Notes: a model not told the origin generated them from the letters alone. Positions 30,887 through 42,362 are shown, counted from the stretch's first letter. The stretch is 64,000 nt of DNA from Peterkaempfera bronchialis (GCF_003258605.2 NZ_CP031264.1:5208001-5272000), one strand, 5' to 3'. Translations and numbers: made by a program.

Positions 30887-32422
30887 GTGCCCCTGGACCG
30901 GACCCGCCACCGCATCGCAGTGCTCGCCGCGCGGCTGCCGTCGCGTCTGCGCACCGGCTACTGGACCAGGCTGGTCCCCGCCCTGGCGGTGCTGGCCACC
31001 CTCACCCACCTGCCCTCCTTCGTCCGCCCGGTGTGGAGCCCCGACGAGGGCTACCTCGCCACCCAGGCCCGGATGCTGGCCGACGGCGGCGTGCTCTACG
31101 ACACCGTCGTGGACCGCAAGCCGCCGCTGCTGCCCTGGCTCTACGAGGCCGCCTTCGCCGTCTTCGGCTCGCTCTCGCTCTGGCCGCTGCGGGTGCTGGC
31201 CATCGTGGCGCACCTGGCCACCGCCCTGCTGCTGGTCTCCATCGCGCGCGGCCGCTGGGGCAACCGGGCCGGGGCCGCCGCCGGGGCGCTCTATCTGCTG
31301 GTCTCCATCGGGCTCTCCCCGGAGGACACCCAGGCGGCGACCTTCGAGGTCTTCATGCTGCCCAGCATGGTGGCGGCCTTCCGCTACGCCGAGCGGCGCC
31401 GCTGGATGGCGGCCGGTGTCGCCACCGCGATCTGCGCGCTCACCAAGCAGACCGGCGGCGCGGTACTGCTGCCGGTGCTCTGGATGCTGCTCCAGGACGC
31501 CCGCCACCGGGGGGTGCGCTGGCCGGGAGCGCTGGGCAAGGCGCTCTTCGGCTTCGCCATCCCGATAGGGCTGGTGGCCGCGATCCTCACCAAGCCCAAG
31601 GGGTTCCTCTTCTGGGTGGTCACCGGCAGCGGCGACTACGCCTCGCTGGACGGGGCGCTGCTGCTGATGATCGGCCGGGCGCTGGGCAATGCCGCCATCC
31701 TCGCCGCCGCCGCCCTCGGTCTGGTGGTCCCCCTGGTGCGGCGGCTGCGGGCCCGCCGGCGGGCGGTCGCCGCCGGGGCGGCGCCGCCGCTGCCCGGGCC
31801 GCTGGTCGCCCATGGCTCCACCACCGACCTGTGGGTCTGGCTGGGCTCCGCCGCGATCGGGGTCTCCACCGGGTTCCACTTCTTCGGCCACTACTACCTC
31901 CAGCTGATGCCGCCGCTGGTGCTGCTCGGCGCCGGGGCGGTGACCGCCTCGGCGCTGCGCTGGCGCCCGGTGCTGCTCTACAGCGTGGTCGCCTCCACCG
32001 TCTTCTGGTGCCTGGCGCTGGCCTGGCCGGGGCAGCGGCTGGACCGGTCCGCCAAGGTCGCCACGGCGGTGGCGGAGCAGACCGGGCCCACGGACACCAT
32101 GCTGGTCTGGGGCATGCACCCGGAGCTGTACTGGCTTGCCGACCGCCGCCCGGCCTCCCGCTTTCTGACGGCCGGCTTCCTCACCAACTACAGCGGCGGC
32201 AAGGGCGACCGGAAGGTCGGCGAGGCGTACAGCGTGGAGGACGCCTGGAAGACCTTCGACCAGGAGCTGAGCCGCAATCTGCCGGAGATCGTGGTGGACG
32301 ACTCGGGCAAGGCGCCGTACTCGCCGATCCGCATCCCCAGGATCGAGCGGCTGCTGGACGCGCACTACCAGATGGTCGGGCTGACCGGCGACACGGTGAT
32401 CTACCGGCTGGTGCGGCGCTGA
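30887..32422 (+). CDS. GT-C type membrane glycosyltransferase
   Basis: This 511-residue polytopic protein resembles ArnT/PMT_2-like GT-C glycosyltransferases, which move sugars from polyprenyl-phosphate donors on the outer face of the membrane. The first extracytoplasmic loop has SPDEGYLATQARMLADGG, where the acidic pair is the expected catalytic/metal site, followed by VVDRKPPLLPWLY. About 11-12 membrane segments are visible, and a soluble C-terminal region follows. TAGGTT lies 7 nt before the GTG at 30887 with no ribosome site, suggesting leaderless expression. Donor and acceptor are unknown. Confidence 0.75.
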   Translation: MPLDRTRHRIAVLAARLPSRLRTGYWTRLVPALAVLATLTHLPSFVRPVWSPDEGYLATQARMLADGGVLYDTVVDRKPPLLPWLYEAAFAVFGSLSLWPLRVLAIVAHLATALLLVSIARGRWGNRAGAAAGALYLLVSIGLSPEDTQAATFEVFMLPSMVAAFRYAERRRWMAAGVATAICALTKQTGGAVLLPVLWMLLQDARHRGVRWPGALGKALFGFAIPIGLVAAILTKPKGFLFWVVTGSGDYASLDGALLLMIGRALGNAAILAAAALGLVVPLVRRLRARRRAVAAGAAPPLPGPLVAHGSTTDLWVWLGSAAIGVSTGFHFFGHYYLQLMPPLVLLGAGAVTASALRWRPVLLYSVVASTVFWCLALAWPGQRLDRSAKVATAVAEQTGPTDTMLVWGMHPELYWLADRRPASRFLTAGFLTNYSGGKGDRKVGEAYSVEDAWKTFDQELSRNLPEIVVDDSGKAPYSPIRIPRIERLLDAHYQMVGLTGDTVIYRLVRR

Positions 32423-32463
32423 CCGGAGCGCCGTTGTCAGACCCTCGTGTCAGACTCCCCGCC

Positions 32464-32934
32464 ATGGCAACCTGGCAGGATTTTACGGACGAGGCCCCCG
32501 AGCTGGCGGCGGCGGTGCGGGCCCGGATCGAGGCCCACCGGCACCATGTGCTCGCCACACTGCGCAAGGACGGCTCCCCCCGGGTCAGCGGCACCGAGGC
32601 CCGCCTGCACGGCCCGGATCTCACGGTGGGTTCCATGTGGCAGGCGGTCAAGGCCCGCGACCTCCAGCGGGACGGCCGCTATGCGCTGCACGCCAATCCG
32701 GGGGACGGTTCGATGGAGGGCGGTGACGCCAAGGTGGCGGGCCGCGCGGTGGAGGTCACCGACGAGCGGGAGCTGGCGGCCTACCAGGCGGCGACCCAGC
32801 CGCCGCCCGGCCCCTTCCACGCCTTCCGGCTGGAGCTGGACGAGGTGGTGCTGACCGAAGTCGTGGGCGGTGACCGGCTGCTGATCCGCACCTGGCGGCC
32901 GGGGCAGGGGGTCACCGCGGTGGAGCGGCGCTGA
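32464..32934 (+). CDS. PNPOx-fold (pyridoxamine oxidase-like) flavoprotein
   Basis: This 156-residue protein has the split-barrel fold of pyridoxamine 5'-phosphate oxidase-like proteins: HHVLATLRKDGSPRVSGTEA near residue 27 and a FRLELDEVVLTEV C-terminal strand. Members bind FMN, F420 or heme and the true substrate is usually unknown. CAGACT lies 7 nt before the ATG, consistent with a leaderless transcript. It converges on the cellulase gene across a hairpin. Confidence 0.75.
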   Translation: MATWQDFTDEAPELAAAVRARIEAHRHHVLATLRKDGSPRVSGTEARLHGPDLTVGSMWQAVKARDLQRDGRYALHANPGDGSMEGGDAKVAGRAVEVTDERELAAYQAATQPPPGPFHAFRLELDEVVLTEVVGGDRLLIRTWRPGQGVTAVERR

Positions 32935-32949
32935 GCATCCGAGCCGAGG

Positions 32950-32980
32950 GCGGCGGTCGCCGGGGTGGAGCGACCGCCGC
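32950..32980. terminator. Convergent hairpin terminator
   Basis: GCGGCGGTCGC (32950-32960) pairs perfectly with GCGACCGCCGC (32970-32980) across a 9-nt loop between the converging PNPOx-like and cellulase genes. Confidence 0.65.
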
Positions 32981-33041
32981 CGGGTGCGGCGGCCGCCCCG
33001 GGGGGAGGGGACGGGCCGCCGCCGTCGGATGGTCGGCAGGA

Positions 33042-34971
<1,930 letters not shown>

Positions 34972-37419
34972 CTATGGCACGGCAGGGCGGCGGCAGGTGA
35001 GCAGCAGCGCGACGTCGTCCAGCCGGTCGGGCGCGTACCGGGCCTCCCGGACCAGCCGCTCCGCAGTGTCCGCCAGCGAGTCCGTCCAGGTGTGGGCGAG
35101 CGCCGAGCGCAGCCGGTCGATGCCCTGCCCGATGTCCGCGCCGGGCTGCTCCACCAACCCGTCCGTGTACAGGGCCAGTACCGAGCCGGGCGGCAGCCGC
35201 AGCTCCGTCACCGGGTAGCGGATCTCCCGGTCCACCCCCAGCAGCACCCCGCCGGCCAGGTCCAGCACCTCGGTACGCCCGTCCGGCAGCCGCAGCAGCG
35301 GCGGCGGATGCCCCGCCCGCACCGCCCACGCCCTGCCGTTCGCCGGGTCCAGCTGGACACAGCAGCAGGTGGCGAAGAGACCCGAGTCCAGATCGGCGAG
35401 CAGCCGGTTGGTGCAGGCCATCACCTCGTCGGGCGACTGGCCGCCGGTGGCGAAGGCCCGCACGGCGCTGCGCAGCTGCCCCATGATCGCCGCCGCCGCC
35501 ACGCTGTGCCCCTCCACGTCCCCGATGACCAGCACCACCCCCCGGGAGGTCTCCATCACGTCGTACCAGTCGCCGCCGATGTCCATGCCCTGGGTGCCGG
35601 GGAGGTAGCGCCCGGCGGTCTCCACCCCCGCGATGCACGGCAGCCGGTGCGGCAGCAGCGCCTCCTGGAGGCCCCGGGCCACGGCCGACTCCGAGTCGTA
35701 CAGCCGGGCCCGCTCCAGAGCCTGGGCGATCAGCCCGCCGAGCGCGGTGAGCACCGTGCGCTCCTCGCTGGTGAAGGTGCGCGGGCGGTCGAAGCCGACG
35801 ATGCACGAGCCGACCGGCCGCCCCGAGGCGATCAGCGGCAGGAACGCCCAGGAGCGCATCCCGTCCAGCGGGATGCCGGGATACGCCGAGCAGAGCTGCC
35901 GCTCCGACTCGAAGAAGATCGGACTGCCGGAGGTGAGCGCCTCCACGCCGGGCAGCCGGGCGTGCAGGGTGACCCCCTCGAACGGGTCGAGGAACCCCTC
36001 CGGGTAGCCGCTCTGCCAGGCCAGATGGAGGTGCCGCTCGCGCACCGTGTAGATGGCCACCTCCTGGCCCGCGAAGGTCGGCAGCAGCTGGTCGGCGACC
36101 ACCTCGCACACCTGCCGCACGGTCACCGCCTCGGTGAGCGCACTGGCCATCTGGAGCACCCGGTAGAGCGCCCCGGGCCGCGCGGGGGCGGCCGACGGGG
36201 ACTGCGGGACCGGCGCGGCGTCGACCGGGGCCCGGCCCTCGATCTCCTCGGCCGGCGGCTCCACCGGCACCACCCGGCCGGTCAGGCCGTGCACATCCGG
36301 GTACAGGGTGAAGGTCAGCCAGTGGCCCGCCGTGCGCCGGACCAGGAACGAGGACGGCTCCTGGGAGAGCATCGCCGACCGGTAGCGGTCCTCGTACGCC
36401 GGGTCGGCGAGCCAGGGCAGCACATCCCATGGGTGGCTGCCGACCAGTTCGGTGCGGTCGGCGCCCAGCAGCGCCTCGGCCCGGCCGTTGGCGTAGGTCA
36501 GCCGCCCGTCCTGGTCGAGCGCGAAGAGGCCGTCCGGCAGCCGCTCGGCCGCCTCGGCCGCGGTGATGCCGGTGCCCGGGTCCACCAGCGCGCCGGTCAG
36601 ATGGCGGTCGGGACCCAGGCCGACCTCCCGTGCCCACAGCTCCACCAGGCACGGCTTGTCGTCCAACCCCAGCACCCGCAGCCGCCGGGCCGACACCTTC
36701 CCGGTCTCGACCGCCTCCCGGGCCGCCGCCTGGAGCTCATATGCGTCCTCCGGCACCGTCCGGGCGGTCAGCGCCGTCACGGTCCCGCCGAAGGAGGCCC
36801 GGTCCCGGCCGAGCATGGCGCAGCAGACGTCGTCGGCGGCGAAGACCCCGGTCGAGACGTACCAGTCGAACTGGCCGACCCGCACCGGGGTCAGCGAGGT
36901 CGCAGGCAGCCGGGCGGTGATCGGCTCGGCGTCCCACTGGATCGGGAGCCCGTGCGCGCTCAGTGCCGCCAGTGAGGCGCCCAGCCGGTTGGCCGCCGCG
37001 CGCAGCCGCCGCCGCGAGGGGCTGGTGAGCACCCGGTCAGGGGCGGCTGTCCGCAGCACCACCAGCACGCCGACGGTCTCGTTGCCGTCGGTGACGGGTG
37101 TGTACACGGAGGCGAACGGGTAGGGCAGGGCGATGGCCAGCTGGGGGAAGCGGCGCATCGTCTCGTCCGCGTCGTCCAGGTGGATGGAGCGGCCCGAGCG
37201 GTACACCTCCGCCACCGGGAGCGGCCCGGCCACCGGTACCCGCCAGGTGGCCCGCAGCAGGCCCCGCGACACCCCGGCGACGGCGGCCAGCACCAGCGAC
37301 TGCTCATTGCCCGACCGCAGGTAGACGCCCCCGCCGTAGCCGTCGGCGGCCCGGACGGCCTTCACCACGCCCTCGGCCATCACCCGCTCGAACTCGCCGA
37401 GGCGCAGCGCCGTACTCAT
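34972..37419 (-). CDS. GAF/PAS sensor with SpoIIE-type PP2C phosphatase
   Basis: This 815-residue protein combines an N-terminal GAF-like domain (about 1-150), PAS-like regions (about 165-370, with LPDGLFALDQDGRLTYANGRAEALLG), a second GAF domain (about 385-560) and a C-terminal SpoIIE serine phosphatase. The phosphatase metal motifs are GGDWYDV and GDVEGHSVAAAA. Such proteins dephosphorylate anti-anti-sigma factors and so control sigma factor release. No kinase domain or membrane segment is visible. The ATG at 37419 is the first start downstream of the repeat array; it has only a weak GGGGGG ribosome site. Confidence 0.85.
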   Translation of the reverse strand: MSTALRLGEFERVMAEGVVKAVRAADGYGGGVYLRSGNEQSLVLAAVAGVSRGLLRATWRVPVAGPLPVAEVYRSGRSIHLDDADETMRRFPQLAIALPYPFASVYTPVTDGNETVGVLVVLRTAAPDRVLTSPSRRRLRAAANRLGASLAALSAHGLPIQWDAEPITARLPATSLTPVRVGQFDWYVSTGVFAADDVCCAMLGRDRASFGGTVTALTARTVPEDAYELQAAAREAVETGKVSARRLRVLGLDDKPCLVELWAREVGLGPDRHLTGALVDPGTGITAAEAAERLPDGLFALDQDGRLTYANGRAEALLGADRTELVGSHPWDVLPWLADPAYEDRYRSAMLSQEPSSFLVRRTAGHWLTFTLYPDVHGLTGRVVPVEPPAEEIEGRAPVDAAPVPQSPSAAPARPGALYRVLQMASALTEAVTVRQVCEVVADQLLPTFAGQEVAIYTVRERHLHLAWQSGYPEGFLDPFEGVTLHARLPGVEALTSGSPIFFESERQLCSAYPGIPLDGMRSWAFLPLIASGRPVGSCIVGFDRPRTFTSEERTVLTALGGLIAQALERARLYDSESAVARGLQEALLPHRLPCIAGVETAGRYLPGTQGMDIGGDWYDVMETSRGVVLVIGDVEGHSVAAAAIMGQLRSAVRAFATGGQSPDEVMACTNRLLADLDSGLFATCCCVQLDPANGRAWAVRAGHPPPLLRLPDGRTEVLDLAGGVLLGVDREIRYPVTELRLPPGSVLALYTDGLVEQPGADIGQGIDRLRSALAHTWTDSLADTAERLVREARYAPDRLDDVALLLTCRRPAVP

Positions 37420-38306
37420 CGCGCCGCCCGCACCCCCCGGTCGTGTCGGTGGACGCCATCGGCCGCCCGTTCGGCGGGCGCCTACCGATCCGGCCCCGCC
37501 GACGGCCCTGCCCTCCCTGCCGTCCGCGTCCACCGCGTCACCGCCCGGGTTCGGCGCCTGCACGTACCACCGCCAGCACCTCCAACCTACGGCGCCCACC
37601 GACGCCCGGCACCCCGAAGCCCCCGCCTCCGCCGCTCGCCGCCACCCCGGGAGCGGTGTGGTGCTGCCCTGTTCTCGGCTGGCTCGGTTGCTGCCGGGTC
37701 GTTCCGGCACCCTGGAGCGGGTCGTCTGGCTCCGGCGCTGTCGGCTGTCGGGGTCGTTCGGCGCGGGGGGTCGATCACGACCGGACCGCTCGCCGCCACC
37801 CCGGGAGCGGACGTGGTGCTGCCCTGTTCTCGGCTGGCTCGGTTGCTGCCGGGTCGTTCCGGCACCCTGGAGCGGGTCGTCTGGCTCTGGCGCCGCCGGC
37901 TGTCGGGGTCGTTCGGCGCGGGGGTCGATCACGACCGCATCGAGCGCCGTCACCCTGGGAGCGGTGTGGTGCTGCCCTGTTCTCGGCTGGCTCGGTTGCT
38001 GCCGGGTCGTTCCGGCACCCTGGAGCGGGTCGTCTGGCTCCGGCGCTGTCGGCTGTCGGGGTCGTTCGGCGCGGGGGTCGATCACGACCGCATCGAGCGC
38101 CGCCACCCCGGGAGCGGGCGTGGTGCTGCCCTGTTCTCGGCCTGCTCGGTGGCCGCCGGGCCGTTCCCGCAGCCCGCCACCCGAAGCCGGGGACCGAGCG
38201 CCGTCACCCCGGGAGCGGTGTGGGGCGGTCTCGTTCTCGGCCCGCTCGGCTGCCGCCAGGTCGTTCCCGCAGCCCGGGGCGGGCCGCCCGGCTCCGGCGG
38301 CGCCGG
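37420..38306. repeat. 154-bp tandem repeat array in an 887-bp gap
   Basis: Three nearly identical head-to-tail units lie at 37641-37794, 37795-37948 and 37949-38101 (periods 154, 154, 153 bp). A shortened fourth (38102-38202) and a diverged fifth (38203 to about 38288) follow. The period is not a multiple of three, so no single protein is encoded through the array. Unit five closely resembles coding DNA of the adjacent NYN gene (38398-38474), including CTCGGCCCGCTCGG and CCAGGTC. The part at 37420-37640 is unique and should hold the phosphatase promoter. No small gene is convincing. Confidence 0.85.
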
Positions 38307-38771
38307 TTAGCGGGGGCGGACGGCGCGGGGGCCGGTGACCTCGGCGCCGAGGGTGGTCACGCGGGCGCGGAGTTCACGGTCGGCGGTCACCACCAGGCAG
38401 CGGCGTGGGGCGGTCCCGTTCTCGGCCCGCTCGGTCGCGGTCAGCCGCACCACCAGGTCATCCCCGCTGCCCGTCGCCGAGGCCACCCGTACGCCGGGCA
38501 CCTCGGCCACCCCGCGCGCCGCCCCCTCCACCACCAGCAGCACCTCCAGCGGCCCGCCGCACGCCCACTCCGGTGCGCCGCTACCCTCCGGCAGCCCGTC
38601 CGCCGCCACCGCCACCAGGGCGTCCCGCAGCCGCTCCGCCGCGCCCCGCCGGTCCCGCCACCAGCCGTCGGGCACCGAGCCCACCACATTGGCGCCGTCG
38701 ACGATCAGCAGCGGACGCGGCTCCTGCGCCGCCCCGTGCGGCGGCCGCCCCGGACTCTCCATCCCGCTCAT
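38307..38771 (-). CDS. NYN-domain (YacP-like) nuclease
   Basis: This 154-residue protein has a NYN/PIN-like nuclease fold: LLIVDGANVVGSVPDGWW with the first acidic residue near position 25, then SATGSGDDLVV and VVTADRELRARV with the other acidic residues. Such proteins are thought to cleave or process RNA. It lies 13 bp downstream of the PucR gene on the same strand and could be co-transcribed. GGAGGAG sits very close to the ATG at 38771, so the ATG at 38762 is an alternative. Its 3' end appears to be the source of the neighbouring repeats. Confidence 0.78.
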   Translation of the reverse strand: MSGMESPGRPPHGAAQEPRPLLIVDGANVVGSVPDGWWRDRRGAAERLRDALVAVAADGLPEGSGAPEWACGGPLEVLLVVEGAARGVAEVPGVRVASATGSGDDLVVRLTATERAENGTAPRRCLVVTADRELRARVTTLGAEVTGPRAVRPR

Positions 38772-38784
38772 CTCCTCCTCCGCC

Positions 38785-40239
38785 TCACTCCATGAGCCCC
38801 AGCCGCTCCGCCGCCCGGACCGCCAGCCACACCTCGGCGAAGGCCCCGGTCGAGGCCAGGTCGCGCCCGGTCAGCGCCGAGAAGCGGCGCAGTCGGTACG
38901 CCAGCGTGTTGGGGTGCACATGGAGCGCCTCCGCCGCCGCCTCGGTGCGCCGGTCCCGTTCCATCCAGGTGCGTACCGAGGCCAGCAGCGCGGAGCCGTG
39001 CGCCCGGTCGTACCGCAGCACCTCGCCGAGGACATGCTCGACCAGCGTGGCCAGCACCGCCGGGTCGTCCGGCAGCCATCTGCCGGTGGTGTCGGTGCCG
39101 TACGCCACCAGCGGGCGCCCCGACTCGGCGGCCTTGGACACCGCCCACAGCGCCTCCCGCTCCGCCACCCGCAGCGACTCGCCGGACGGGAACGGCCTGC
39201 TCATCCCGGCGGCGACGGCCGGCAGCGCGGCGACCGCAGCGCCCAGGTCCGGCGGGCCCAGCAGATAGCGGTCCTCGCCCCGGCTGAGCAGCAGATGCGG
39301 ATGCTCGTCCAGGCTCTGCGTCAGTACGTCGTCCCGGACGCCCCGGACCACCAGCAGCACGGCTTCGCCCTCGATCGAGAAGCGGTGCAGCCGGCGCCGC
39401 GCCACTGCCGGGTCCAGGACGCCCTGGAGCAGCTCCGCCAGGATCTCCGCGCCCTCGCGGCGCACCGTCTCGCGCTGGTGGCGGACCATGGCCACCTGGA
39501 GTGCGGCGACCGTGGCGATGTGCTGGACCACGGCCAGCCCGGCGGGCCGGGCGCCCTGCCGCTCGAAGGCGACCAGGAAGCCGGCCGTCCCGCCGGGGGT
39601 CAGCACCGGGACCGCGAACCCGCCGGGGATGGTCGGGGCCGCGTCGACCGAGGAGGGCAGCACCCCGGGGTCGGGTGGTGCCGGGACGCCCGGGAGCAGC
39701 GGTCGCCCCTGCGGGGTGCAGAGATAGACCTCGTACCCGGAGAGCCGCTCCAGGCGGCGGAAGAGCATGGTGGTGTCCAGGTCCTCCGAGGCCAGCCAGC
39801 GCAGCGCCCCGAAGACCTGGAGCTGCGCGCCCAGCCGCTGCCGGGCGTCCTCCTGCACGGCTGCGGCGACCTCCTGGGCGACCGCGATGAACGGCACCGC
39901 CAGCGGCACCTCCAGCAGCGGCATCCCGCGTTCGTCCGCCGCCCGCAGCAGCGCGTCGTGCAGCGGCGGCACATGCAGCTGCGCCGAGACGGCCAGCGCG
40001 GACACCCCGGCGTCGTCCAGCCGCTCCAGGTAGGCCCGCTGCCCGGCCGCCGACCGGGGGACCGCGATCCCGGCCGTCATGATCACCTCGGCGCCCAGCA
40101 ACCACGGTGTGGGGTCGGTGAGTTCGCTCACATGGGCCCAGGACACCGAGCGGCGCAGCCCGCGCTCGCCCGCCAGCACCCGCAGCTGGAGTGCGGGGAA
40201 GGAGAGCAGATCCTCCACCGTGAGTTTGTCCGTTGCCAC
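38785..40239 (-). CDS. PucR-family transcriptional regulator
   Basis: This 484-residue regulator has the N-terminal PucR sensor domain (LTVEDLLSFPALQLRVLAGE), a GGDEF-like middle part, and a C-terminal helix-turn-helix (HTH_30) with HVHPNTLAYRLRRF. PucR proteins often regulate purine or amine catabolism and transport. TAGGGT lies exactly 7 nt before the GTG at 40239, indicating leaderless expression from that codon; GTG 40248 is less likely. It is divergent from the NCS1 permease gene 101 bp away, its probable target. Confidence 0.87.
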   Translation of the reverse strand: MATDKLTVEDLLSFPALQLRVLAGERGLRRSVSWAHVSELTDPTPWLLGAEVIMTAGIAVPRSAAGQRAYLERLDDAGVSALAVSAQLHVPPLHDALLRAADERGMPLLEVPLAVPFIAVAQEVAAAVQEDARQRLGAQLQVFGALRWLASEDLDTTMLFRRLERLSGYEVYLCTPQGRPLLPGVPAPPDPGVLPSSVDAAPTIPGGFAVPVLTPGGTAGFLVAFERQGARPAGLAVVQHIATVAALQVAMVRHQRETVRREGAEILAELLQGVLDPAVARRRLHRFSIEGEAVLLVVRGVRDDVLTQSLDEHPHLLLSRGEDRYLLGPPDLGAAVAALPAVAAGMSRPFPSGESLRVAEREALWAVSKAAESGRPLVAYGTDTTGRWLPDDPAVLATLVEHVLGEVLRYDRAHGSALLASVRTWMERDRRTEAAAEALHVHPNTLAYRLRRFSALTGRDLASTGAFAEVWLAVRAAERLGLME

Positions 40240-40340
40240 AAGAGACACCCTAGTGCTTCGTGGCAGGGCCAATTGCCGTCCCCTCCGGGACCACGCAGAC
40301 TGGCGGGCACATCAGCGGCCCCGGCCGGAATGGAGGAACC

Positions 40341-41879
40341 GTGACGACCTCGATCACCGAAGTCGAGCAGCACGGCGTCGGACGGATTCCCGATCAGGAC
40401 CGCACGGCACGCCCGATCGACCTCTTCCGCCTCGCCTTCGGCGGGGCCAACACCTTTGCCACCTGCGTGCTGGGCACCTTCCCGATCCTCTTCGGCCTTT
40501 CCTTCTGGCAGGGGCTGGGGGCGACGGTGCTCGGCCTGCTGGTCGGCGCGCTGATCCTGGCGCCGCTGGCCATCTTCGGCCCGGTCAACGGCACCAACAA
40601 CGCCGTCTCCTCCTCGGCGCACCTGGGCGTGCACGGCCGGGTGGTGGGGTCCTTCCTCGCCCTGCTGACCGCCATCGCCTTCTTCTCCATCTCCGTCTGG
40701 TCGTCCGGCGACGCCCTGGTCGGCGGCGCCAACCGGCTCGTCGGACTGCCCGACTCGGATGTCTCGCACGCCGTCGCCTACGGCGTCTTCGCGGCGCTGG
40801 TGCTCACCGTCTGCATCTACGGCTTCCGCTTCATGCTGCTGGTCAACAAGATCGCGGTGGCCGCCGCCTCGCTGCTCTTCGTGCTGGGCGCCTTCGCCTT
40901 CGCCGGGGACTTCGACCCCTCGTACGCCGGCACCTTCGCCTCGACCGCCGACCCGCTCTTCTGGCCGTCGTTCATCGGCGCCGCGCTGATCGTGCTCTCC
41001 AACCCGATCTCCTTCGGCGCCTTCCTCGGCGACTGGTCCCGCTACATCCCCGCCGCCACCCCGCGCCGCCGGGTGATGGGCGCCGCCTTCCTGGCGCAGG
41101 TCGCCACGATCCTGCCGTTCCTCTTCGGCCTCTGCACCGCCTCGATCATCGCCGAGAAGGCCGCCAAGTACGTCGACCCGGCCGCGCCCAACTACGTCGG
41201 CGGGCTGCTGGCGATCTCGCCCGGCTGGTACTTCCTGCCGGTCTGCCTGATCGCCCTGATCGGCGGCATGTCCACCGGCACCACCGCGCTCTACGGCACC
41301 GGCCTGGACTTCTCCAGCGTCTTCCCCCGCTTCAACCGGGTGCAGGCGACGCTCTTCATCGGGGTGCTGTCGACCGGCTTCATCTTCCTCGGCCGGTTCG
41401 CGCTCAACCTGACCCAGTCCATCTCCACCTTCGCCACCCTGATCATCACCTGCACTGCCCCCTGGATGGTGATCATGATGCTCGGCTATGCCACCCGGCG
41501 CGGCTGGTACGACCCCGAGGCGCTCCAGGTCTTCAACCAGCGCCGGCGCGGCGGCCGCTACTGGTTCACCCACGGCTGGAACTGGCGCGGCCTCTCCGCC
41601 TGGCTCGCCTCCGCCGCCGTGGCGCTGCTCTTCACCAACATCCCCGGCCAGTTCGTCGGCCCGCTGGGCGGCCTCGCCGACGGCGTGGACATCTCGCTGC
41701 CGCTCGGCCTCGCCGTCGCGGCCGTCCTCTACCTCTCGCTGCTGTGGGCCTTCCCCGAGCCGCGCGGTGTGTACGGCCCGGACGGCCCCCGGCTGGTCCG
41801 CGCCGCCGACACCGCGATCCCGCCGATCACCGGCGGGGACGGCCCCGCTCCCGTCGCAGACCTCGCCGCCACCAGCTGA
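40341..41879 (+). CDS. NCS1-family cytosine/purine permease
   Basis: This 512-residue transporter has about 12 membrane segments and resembles CodB-like NCS1 proton symporters for cytosine, purines or allantoin-type compounds. Characteristic parts are the N-terminal IDLFRLAFGGANTFATCVLGTFP and ISFGAFLGDWSRYIP. The GTG at 40341 follows GGAGGA. It is divergent from the PucR regulator and is followed 24 bp later by a small NTF2-like gene, suggesting a two-gene operon for import and handling of a nitrogenous base. The exact substrate is not readable. Confidence 0.87.
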   Translation: MTTSITEVEQHGVGRIPDQDRTARPIDLFRLAFGGANTFATCVLGTFPILFGLSFWQGLGATVLGLLVGALILAPLAIFGPVNGTNNAVSSSAHLGVHGRVVGSFLALLTAIAFFSISVWSSGDALVGGANRLVGLPDSDVSHAVAYGVFAALVLTVCIYGFRFMLLVNKIAVAAASLLFVLGAFAFAGDFDPSYAGTFASTADPLFWPSFIGAALIVLSNPISFGAFLGDWSRYIPAATPRRRVMGAAFLAQVATILPFLFGLCTASIIAEKAAKYVDPAAPNYVGGLLAISPGWYFLPVCLIALIGGMSTGTTALYGTGLDFSSVFPRFNRVQATLFIGVLSTGFIFLGRFALNLTQSISTFATLIITCTAPWMVIMMLGYATRRGWYDPEALQVFNQRRRGGRYWFTHGWNWRGLSAWLASAAVALLFTNIPGQFVGPLGGLADGVDISLPLGLAVAAVLYLSLLWAFPEPRGVYGPDGPRLVRAADTAIPPITGGDGPAPVADLAATS

Positions 41880-41903
41880 CCCACCCCCACCGGAGCCCTC
41901 GCC

Positions 41904-42362
41904 ATGACCTCCCGGACCACCACCGAGTCGACCACCGAGACCACCCCCGAGACCACCCCCGAGACGACCGCCGAAGCCGCAGTCCGCCAGGCTGCCGACG
42001 CCCTGGTCGCCGCCTTCGCCGCCAACCGCGTGGACGACTACTTCGCCGCCTTCGCCCCCGACGCCACCTTCGTCTTCCACACCACCGCCCGGCGCCTGGC
42101 CTCCACGGCCGAGTACCGCGCACTCTGGCAGACCTGGGTGGAGCAGGACGACTTCCGCGTCCTCGCCTGCGCCTCCACCTCCCCGCTGGTCCAACTCCTC
42201 GGCGACACCGCCGTCTTCAGCCACCAGGTGGAGACCCGGATCGGCACCCGGGCGGGCGAGGAGACCGTGCACGAGCGGGAGACCATCGTCTTCCACCGCA
42301 CCGCCGACAACCGCTGGCTCGCCGTCCACGAGCACCTCTCCCCGGCGCCCCCGCAGGACTGA
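41904..42362 (+). CDS. NTF2-like (DUF4440/SnoaL) protein
   Basis: This 152-residue protein has an NTF2-like cone fold signature: ALVAAFAANRVDDYFAAFAPDATFVFHTTARRL, then a C-terminal strand ending NRWLAVHEHLSP. The first 24 residues are a low-complexity Thr/Glu stretch (TTETTPETTPETT). Proteins of this class can be enzymes or ligand binders. It lies 24 bp after the NCS1 permease gene and is probably in its operon. No specific activity can be assigned. Confidence 0.72.
   Translation: MTSRTTTESTTETTPETTPETTAEAAVRQAADALVAAFAANRVDDYFAAFAPDATFVFHTTARRLASTAEYRALWQTWVEQDDFRVLACASTSPLVQLLGDTAVFSHQVETRIGTRAGEETVHERETIVFHRTADNRWLAVHEHLSPAPPQD

Noticed and set aside
37419-38106. N-terminal extension of the SpoIIE phosphatase into the repeats
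   Set aside because: The extension only translates the repeat units, whose period is not constant modulo three, and adds no domain; the ATG at 37419 fits the first GAF-like domain.
37641-38288. CRISPR-like array
   Set aside because: Units are 153-154 bp and contiguous, with no short repeat plus unique spacer structure and no cas genes.
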